Of a stretch of DNA of 64,000 bases, positions 59,901-64,000 are shown piece by piece. Both the position numbers and the translations under genes were made by a program. Below the pieces are notes generated by a model that was given only the letters and a program-made list of their open reading frames with translations, did not search any database and was not told where the DNA came from. The DNA lies in the NCBI GenBank assembly GCA_030248195.1, contig JASAND010006816.1, forward strand, positions 1 to 64,000, given 5' to 3'. The stretch's first letter is position 1. Every line of letters starts with the position of its first letter. The DNA is from Trissonchulus latispiculum. Taxonomy: Eukaryota > Nematoda > Enoplea > Enoplida > Ironidae.

Positions 59901-60685
59901 TCATCTGACACGTCCTCATAGTCGGCACCGGCCCGTGCTCTGGCGTCGCGCTCGAGCTGTGAGGAGGTTTCCTCCTTATCTGAAGTCTCCATCTGAGCTG
60001 GCGACGCGGCTTGTTGCTGCCCTTCCTGTTGTAAGGCCGACGAGGCCGCGAGTCCTAAGAGGTTAAGCCCCTCAGGAACCGTCGCGGTTCTGTGCAAAGG
60101 ACTGGGATTTGGCGCCGGATCTAGTAGATTCTGAATTGACCGGCTGGCACTGATCGCGGCCTGACTCGGGCCGGCCTGTGATTCGCTCACTGGAGGGGGT
60201 GGAGGGGTGGGCAAGGTAGGTTGATCTCCAGGGTCAGACAATACTGAGACTGGACTAGGCATGGCAGGAGTATCGGCCCGCTTCAGGAGGACCTTTATCT
60301 GTTGCGTATCCCCACTAGCGGCCCCCTGGTCGCCAGTGGGTACCTGTTGATCCGGTTCGCCACCAGCCATGCCAGTCGCTGGCAGGTCTGAGGCACGTGT
60401 GGTGGAAATTCCTAATATACCCGTGACATCAAAGTTCTGCTGTTGTTGGTCATCCCCAGACCCTGCGGTCGCCGCCGGTCCTTGACTCGGACCGGGCTGC
60501 TGTTCCATTTCCTCCTCAGGAGGTTTCTCCTCCTCAGGTCTGTCCATGAGAGTCACAATGTCCCAAAATCGCTGATTCGGGATTGGGTATTCGTCCAAAT
60601 CGTTTAGGTCGCCGGGGTCTCTCGGGACAGGTGATTGTCTTTCCGGAAAGTCTTTCTGAACCCGAAATGAAAATTGATTGCCCAT
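53957..60685 (-). CDS. Giant ORF 3' of pol in an LTR retroelement, containing a DEDDy 3'-5' exonuclease domain (about 2242 aa)
   Basis: The first ATG of the frame is at 60685 (MGNQFSF); a stop lies just 5 codons upstream. Regions in order: an acidic, Pro/Gln-rich disordered N-terminus (residues 1-340); a conserved helical segment and exonuclease domain (about 350-660); a second conserved block with PLWSFSFHMG and IDWRRVRVS (about 720-870); a long Arg/Ser/Gln-rich disordered linker; a third conserved block (about 1280-1470) with RQFIVAPMLDRTA and WFRQVMIWRDAN; an Arg/Ser-rich linker; and a conserved, Trp/Tyr-rich C-terminal domain of about 490 residues. No signal peptide or membrane segment is seen, so it does not look like an envelope glycoprotein. 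MGNQFS fits the N-myristoylation pattern (MGxxxS). A TTGCCCCAG just upstream resembles a splice acceptor. The role is unknown beyond the exonuclease fold. Confidence 0.85.
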   Translation of the reverse strand: MGNQFSFRVQKDFPERQSPVPRDPGDLNDLDEYPIPNQRFWDIVTLMDRPEEEKPPEEEMEQQPGPSQGPAATAGSGDDQQQQNFDVTGILGISTTRASDLPATGMAGGEPDQQVPTGDQGAASGDTQQIKVLLKRADTPAMPSPVSVLSDPGDQPTLPTPPPPPVSESQAGPSQAAISASRSIQNLLDPAPNPSPLHRTATVPEGLNLLGLAASSALQQEGQQQAASPAQMETSDKEETSSQLERDARARAGADYEDVSDEEKESEDLFSDENPPAQGEDEAASDDIQVLEEVQGDAAPVGAQQQPQQQEGMDIDQAVAAVAEAAIAGGYMAPPAQAGVVPPVPRLRPIATELDRLDPFRREDYERLEVHLQVYTDALLRHRQFGVEALGEEYETAALALGAMLTEQLTGLPAPRPNFAEIRHDNNDENTFVIDSLGRFLYHLPDLITLLGDAPLVAFDVEGGNDIQFAVPQDGTITMLQFMGPVGQVPGYRRPVTFVIMVAYILAQLKDFGPFLQLLELLTDSSLQARWASVDIKADALRLARAYGLQGLAHRLVEVQEYWIHAWNLRRSSHYRDLNYQTDLRPPDPYVRDRYGFINGTGAGLRRMAGMCSVPNPKLKRCCTKGIPVVPHEGDVRYALADVDATYHILRLVRELLDARDSELATQLSTLHNAYGPEVEAALEHERRKGHGPHAGVRHMTPLQGRPTSDQEQFQQIIHERLLPTDDVPDEDLPRQRPLWSFSFHMGPNINVAHPLREAIYQRFLVFMRAWTRWRFQPRVLPAIDWRRVRVSQDGRYHARDPDRPQDQVELQPNAELVEQLNAAGARRVQDYIPSDGEGFPEEGETPASAALVVPDRDGKHKEVQIVPHKPPVSRQRGPPRPPPLDQPSTSRQRDTRRDSRQRQTSPEFLKLPDSPPRSRPPQRVYTNKRYYEQSAPPTSRQQQRDRSQSDAYKTRSQPAVTAESRFGTKPLPTWRDPTEMYRRAQAQPRPQPGPVWAHPDQEYMPPIPDEYLRQQERQDRLEGVTPSTSQQAREADATPPKRHREVSSEEERELRELMKCFPHIQDPMDLLDVDPSIMEAVRIVQQEERAKASAATAAPGLTQVLAPPGIQAAPVTVAAPTAGPSGLQAQAMAAPQGAAPMEVQQIQQPSGLEQPLLQLMPSAEVLHQIGLTPAIYETIPPQVWPMFSHFVQALTHLTANGRIGPSRHVFNPMAMYHLAPTPNPQPAGQTDRFVVPDYVAVMDTRQTAETRRTGTTQVRQFIVAPMLDRTAAGFDPSAYLIAIEQGMPVHWQVVEAYMPGLPWFRQVMIWRDANNVVHLSPLHLVATVNPLIPGDEYFSQVTMTLVLSPEVQQEAERVRDELDVLMLPPGPTLHQRGHIYRGSRAAGMPMPLSAAVPWGVRTNYAPRPQTQHMAALAAAAPSPAPVMLAPAIPPVPVFRPVPSQGTARPAPVSTASSPYPPRFGAPPTGPLPSRREDRRDSSTSSRASGYAGPPPKKWAQDRDGRGALGDDYGASASRAAGYQRRDRSDSRGSDYYTCRDDVGHESRSRDRKRRDETDQRPSTSSQEWRPLRPTQSEGPQFKGRGRPTEPPSREHRSVFSPRTAMAQGPQIPGDQRPGTSGYWRASYNWKPASAPVESRRRDDDRHESYHSRSSSQQRQARVYPEEPPRKRKTTPLPPFGVPATYEQVRDSQRTRTAGNFPSFREILHEQHIIAKRDQFGKNLLHSHSEPVYPPFQLQQPYPEQVGHLATPPPAVYWQDFWGRWQGQQLPVAVGRETPHPALVAFRQVVLQWFVNVSQTPVTMSMELLNQLKQMFREDHPDMYQYFETGDRRTTDRSGFIATWKFKKIDRSPYEDPEPEVEIFKVVTSAVWGHAELLRRCVPELTPYAHVFSRPASRGFRDVYCAAVQELDRMEAVRRAFWYWYQPPMQGVRAVDSRDFLVPYFRQHCQNSYMHPVEGGLRTAQEPGIVFPMPEYIYQHRKSDFACHAEALRYITLDPNRPGTEIKLGVRHRLEVEPYSFAVDSWQGGYQVRTMCRIHWDTFYQSEELREYMLRHPAALYGEASGETFWGFRPALPAQVIVRGVEDLQGEQFDQWFRREVWFSGASIHGTYWTVILLWFTQGGPQDFYSDWQSRTPLPQAEYDAFIQVIRRRIEHARQNWMNGRMAPPFFAVDNPPTELRAAALRMPVNRTGEYIDGLAPPGQENNVYSPCICVAIFDPSAPHRAASRLPIDRQSPVWNRF
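58718..59335 (-). other. DEDDy (RNase D/EXD/WRN-like) 3'-5' exonuclease domain
   Basis: Exo I: VAFDVEGG, Asp and Glu at about residues 460 and 462. This is followed by a GTITMLQFMG strand, as in RNase D-type enzymes (G-x-I/L-x-L-L-Q). Exo II: VDIKADALRLARAYGL, with Asp in KAD at about 539. Exo III: RYALADVDATYHI, with Tyr-x3-Asp, Tyr at about 638 and Asp at about 642. These four acidic residues coordinate two metal ions in the family, and the Tyr marks the DEDDy subclass. Between Exo II and III is a Cys/Arg-rich insertion not typical of RNase D. The domain is complete and all ligands are present. Confidence 0.75.
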
Positions 60686-61807
60686 GCACTGGGGCAATCA
60701 GATGACTCAAAAAGGGAGCAAGTAGCTCTAGTAAAGTCACAGCAAGCAGTTAGTTAGCAATGAGTTGTCCAATAATGAATGAGGCGATCCAAGTCGCTGA
60801 CTACCAAATTGTTCTTCTGGCAGAATAAGGCACTGATCGTAATATAAGAGATCAAATCGCACACACAAATTAAATCTGAAATTATAAAAGCAGCACACGG
60901 TTAACATGTGGCACAGCAAGCGTTGGCCTATACTAATGACCCTATCTTCAGTGGACCAGGCAGATGAACACAACAAGGTAGCCTTATTGTGACCATTCGA
61001 CGACCAAATTCTGCAAGAAAAATCCCCATTCAATAGCTTCCAGCTGACAGGCTCATATGCCCGTCCACTGAAAGTCCCCAACCAAGCAATCACGCAGGCA
61101 CTAGAATCTAAAATAAGCCTCAGAAAAAGTGCAAAAACTAACAGATAGTGAAAGCATGATAGGTGTGATAGGAAAAAGTAGAAAAAAGAAAGGAAAAGAA
61201 AGACTACACACACAAGAGAGGGTGACCTACCTATAGTTAGCCTACGTAAAGGGAGAAAGACACTACACACACACACACAGGTTAAAAGCATACATACACA
61301 CACGCACCCAGTGTATACACTAATGCATACACTATATAGACAGAAAGATAGGATAGGGCCCCCTTAGCAATTTACAACGAAAGACAATGCCTTAAAGTTA
61401 AAAGAAAACCCCCATAGGTAAATTTGAAAGTGAAATTAAGAGTAAAAGAATCCCCCTGTTAGGGTAAATAATAGGAAGAAAAGAAAAACTTATGGCCAAA
61501 TTTTACAGCCATAAGTATGAGAAATTAGAGAAAACTAGATAGAAAAAAGTAAACCCCATTTTACACCGAAACTAATTAATCGTAAAGGAGGCCCCAAAAT
61601 AAATTTAAACCCTACCCTATTCTAAAGGGTTATATAACACGAATGGTGCCAACACTAAATGTTAGAGTTAAAACCCTAGGTAATACGAAAATAGGACGTC
61701 CCTAAAAGAAAAATGAGCACGCAATATTATACAAGTGCAAGGGCCCTTGCGTTACACAAGGCCTATTACAGAAACTAGTGCTGCAAATTATGTACACTGT
61801 AGGTTGC
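60686..61807 (-). other. Spacer between pol and the giant ORF; pyrimidine-rich, possible intron
   Basis: About 1.1 kb. On the minus strand it is rich in T/C and GT repeats and contains acceptor-like ends (TTTTTCTTGCAG near 61017 and GATTGCCCCAG at 60688). A 188-codon frame (60737-61303) gives a Leu/Phe/Cys-rich peptide, most likely the by-product of T-rich sequence. It could hold the splice signals that give the downstream ORF its own mRNA, as in env-bearing elements. Confidence 0.4.
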
Positions 61808-64000
61808 CTACAGTGTCACAACTGGCAATTTAATTGGGGCATCCTGAAAAGGCTTCAATCTATTGATGTTAACCACCACCGGGTCACTCAACCCGTTAGT
61901 GCGAGCAATCCGATAATTCGTTACAGAAATCTTATCCAATACCCGATAAGGTCCCTCGTATTTAGGCCGTAACTTCTTACTCAAACCTGTAGGTACATTC
62001 TTGTTCTCAATATTGAGCATAACCAGGGTACCTGGCTTATACTCAACCGGTGAGGCTTTCAAATCGTACCTTTCCTTGTTAACCAATGCTGCCTCCTGTA
62101 AGGCTTCATGCGCCAACCGCCAGGCTTCATTCATTCGAGCCAGTAGCTGGCTCCGTGCGTCGCTATAATTCTGGGTGGTACCTTCCTCACCAGGAAGCTG
62201 AAAGAAATTATCCAGTGGATATCGGTAATCTCTACCTGTCATCAAGAAGTGAGGTGTCTCCTTCGTGGCACTGTGAATCGTTGCTCTGTAAATGGACAAT
62301 CCCCACGGTAAATAATCGTCCCAATCGGACTGAAAACAATTCACGTACTTGGCTACCAGGCTACGTATTGTCCGGTTGAAGCGTTCCACTACACCGTTCG
62401 TTTGAGGGTGGTATGCAGTAGTTCTGAGCCGCTCAGAGCCGCTAGCATCCACTAAAGCTCGTAAGAAGACGGACATAAAATTCGGTCCCTGATCTGTCAA
62501 AACACGTGCAGGAACACCCCATCGGGCTACAAAACCATTAAAATACCAGTACGCAGTAGTTTCCGCCCGCTCATTGGGCATAGCAAAAGCCTCCGCGTAT
62601 CGCGTGAGGTAGTCCACTATACACAATACACATGTGTTACCTCTGTTGGTCTCCTTCTGTGTGAAGTGCATCACGTCCATAGCCACGACATCTAACGGTC
62701 GGCGTACCACCACCGTGTTCTGCATTGTGGCCTGATATCTACGTGGCCCTTGATTAAATTTTGCACAGGGCTTACACTGAGCGATGAAGTCCTCTAGATC
62801 TTGAGACATGCGAGGCCACCAATACTTGGTTTCCAGACTGGCCATAGCATTTTGGTGGGCCCGGTGACCGCCCGTCGTGAAATCGGAGTGAACCTCCTGC
62901 AAGAGCTGCTCTCGCTGGACCTTAGGCACTACCACAGTAGGGAAGGGTAGCCCTCTACGCTCTGCATGTTTATTCAAGTGCCAACGATATAACACCCCGT
63001 CTCTAATAAAAAAGGTAGAGCGTAACTTCTTTACCTCTTGTGCTTCTTGTCGGTTAGTTGGCAGCCGTTTCTGTTCCAAGAAATCCAATAAAACCGCAAA
63101 TTCCTCTTCGTCGCGAAGTTCTCGTTTCCAGGTAAGCAGGGTAGGAGGCGCTGGAAGTGCCGCCGTCAAGGCGCACACTTCCGGTGGATACATAGCCGCT
63201 GTTGCCTCATGTTCGCTATCTTCAGGCTCATCAATTGGATCTAATCTGGACAAACAATCAGGGCCCACGTTCTCACGCCCTGGCCGATATTCCACCGTAA
63301 AGTCAAATTCTAACATACTAAGAGCAAATTTAGCAAGCTTACCTTGGCCTAAAGCCTTGATATTATTCAATAGATCCCTGACTGCTTGATGGTCGGTTCG
63401 GAGAACAAACTGCTTACAGGACAGATAATGCCTGAATTTCTGACAGCCCCATAAGGCTGCAAACGCTTCCATCTCCGTTGCGGAGTAACCCTTTTCACCC
63501 TGGGTCAGGGTTCTACTGGCATAGGCAACTGGTCGTTCCCGTAGCACCCGTGGTCCATTCGGTTTATCGGCGCTACGCGGCACCGAAAATTGTTGCTCCA
63601 AAATAGCACCAAAACCCTGCTTACTGGCATCAGATGACACATAAAAAGTTTTGTCAAAATCAGGAAAGGCTAAAACTGGAGCTTGAGTCAAGTGCCGTTT
63701 CAGCTCCTCGAACGCGTTTTGACAGGCTTCAGACCAGACAAATGGCACCCCTTTCTTCAATAAGTCCGTTAGGGGGGCGGCCACTTTAGCATAGTTAAGC
63801 ACAAATCGTCGGTAGTACCCGCACATTCCTAGAAAAGATCGAATACCCTTCACATCCTTTGGTGGCTTAAGCTGAGATACAGCCTTAACCTTATCCGGGT
63901 CCACACTAATGCCATTCCGGCCCACATAGTGACCCAGGAAGGGCACTGATTCACGAGCAAAACAACATTTCTTAAGTTTAATACGCAGTCCATTGTCGCG
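61808..64000 (-). CDS. pol: Ty3/gypsy-type pol: reverse transcriptase C-terminus, RNase H and integrase (N-terminal part outside the window)
   Basis: The frame is open from the window edge to the stop at 61808. Counting from the Met at 63946: the reverse transcriptase thumb/connection has VPFLGHYVG, SFLGMCGYYRRF (about 37-48) and VLAFPDFD. RNase H has SSDASKQGFGA (Asp about 106), ATEMEAF (Glu about 160) and RTDHQAV (Asp about 185). The integrase zinc finger uses His353, His361/364, Cys391 and Cys394. The catalytic triad is Asp424 (VAMDVM), Asp485 (LTDQGPNF) and Glu521 (VVERFN), with exactly 35 residues between the last two. The C-terminus carries GPYRVLDKI, a GPY/F module, and INRLKPF. There is no chromodomain. 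No stop or frameshift is present, so this copy looks competent. Confidence 0.92.
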   Translation of the reverse strand, partial: RDNGLRIKLKKCCFARESVPFLGHYVGRNGISVDPDKVKAVSQLKPPKDVKGIRSFLGMCGYYRRFVLNYAKVAAPLTDLLKKGVPFVWSEACQNAFEELKRHLTQAPVLAFPDFDKTFYVSSDASKQGFGAILEQQFSVPRSADKPNGPRVLRERPVAYASRTLTQGEKGYSATEMEAFAALWGCQKFRHYLSCKQFVLRTDHQAVRDLLNNIKALGQGKLAKFALSMLEFDFTVEYRPGRENVGPDCLSRLDPIDEPEDSEHEATAAMYPPEVCALTAALPAPPTLLTWKRELRDEEEFAVLLDFLEQKRLPTNRQEAQEVKKLRSTFFIRDGVLYRWHLNKHAERRGLPFPTVVVPKVQREQLLQEVHSDFTTGGHRAHQNAMASLETKYWWPRMSQDLEDFIAQCKPCAKFNQGPRRYQATMQNTVVVRRPLDVVAMDVMHFTQKETNRGNTCVLCIVDYLTRYAEAFAMPNERAETTAYWYFNGFVARWGVPARVLTDQGPNFMSVFLRALVDASGSERLRTTAYHPQTNGVVERFNRTIRSLVAKYVNCFQSDWDDYLPWGLSIYRATIHSATKETPHFLMTGRDYRYPLDNFFQLPGEEGTTQNYSDARSQLLARMNEAWRLAHEALQEAALVNKERYDLKASPVEYKPGTLVMLNIENKNVPTGLSKKLRPKYEGPYRVLDKISVTNYRIARTNGLSDPVVVNINRLKPFQDAPIKLPVVTL

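Noticed and set aside
53957..60685. Giant ORF as a standard envelope glycoprotein
   Set aside because: No signal peptide, no transmembrane anchor and no furin-type site near a fusion segment. The recognisable domain is an exonuclease.
60737..61303. 188-codon frame, possibly a small membrane protein between pol and the giant ORF
   Set aside because: Leu/Phe/Cys/Val composition matches T-rich and GT-repeat DNA, and the first part is a CA/TG microsatellite. Kept only as spacer.

Overview
This is an invertebrate animal genomic window of roughly 35-45% GC by eye, rich in transposable elements. Evidence for an animal: a multi-exon gene with GT-AG introns encoding EGF modules and a DEG/ENaC (ASC) channel, a two-exon secreted Ly6-type gene, a CR1/L2-like LINE with a PHD-finger ORF1, and several Ty3/gypsy-type elements. 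I cannot fix the phylum. The EGF-plus-DEG/ENaC combination recalls the nematode EGAS proteins, but the sequence does not resolve descent.

Layout. 1-8137: the 3' part of a large LTR retroelement on +, consisting of a broken giant ORF, a 2 kb untranslated region, a purine tract and a 3' LTR. 8138-8435: a foldback element. 9850-18734: a degraded gag-only LTR element on -. 19272-20883: a 1.6 kb foldback element. 21634-31593: the DEG/ENaC gene on +, starting with a Ser/Thr-rich exon. Its first intron carries a complete 1.28 kb miniature gypsy element with identical 92 bp LTRs. 32715-33838: the Ly6-type gene on -. 36594-40860: a damaged LINE inside an AATCGAATC-type repeat. 41760-43160: a TTAA-bounded short-inverted-repeat element. 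48042-48706: a nested near-perfect palindrome. 50578-64000: the 3' part of a second, intact copy of the large LTR element on -, consisting of LTR, 2.2 kb UTR, a 6.7 kb ORF and pol, running off the window edge.

Most unusual feature: the large LTR element has an uninterrupted ORF of about 2242 codons on the 3' side of pol, the position normally held by env. This protein contains an RNase D/EXD-like DEDDy 3'-5' exonuclease domain with every catalytic motif present. Two diverged copies in this window both keep those residues, and in the stretch I compared the coding differences fall mainly at third codon positions, so the protein has been under selection. The N-terminus fits a myristoylation signal and sits directly behind a splice-acceptor-like sequence. 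The two copies face each other with their 3' ends inward and bracket the host genes.

Host genes: the channel gene is reconstructed from 14 exons with consistent phases. Its first exons, including TM1, were not found. The Ly6-type gene is reconstructed from two exons that join in frame and give a classic cysteine ending. Between these genes are long AT-rich stretches in which I see no gene.
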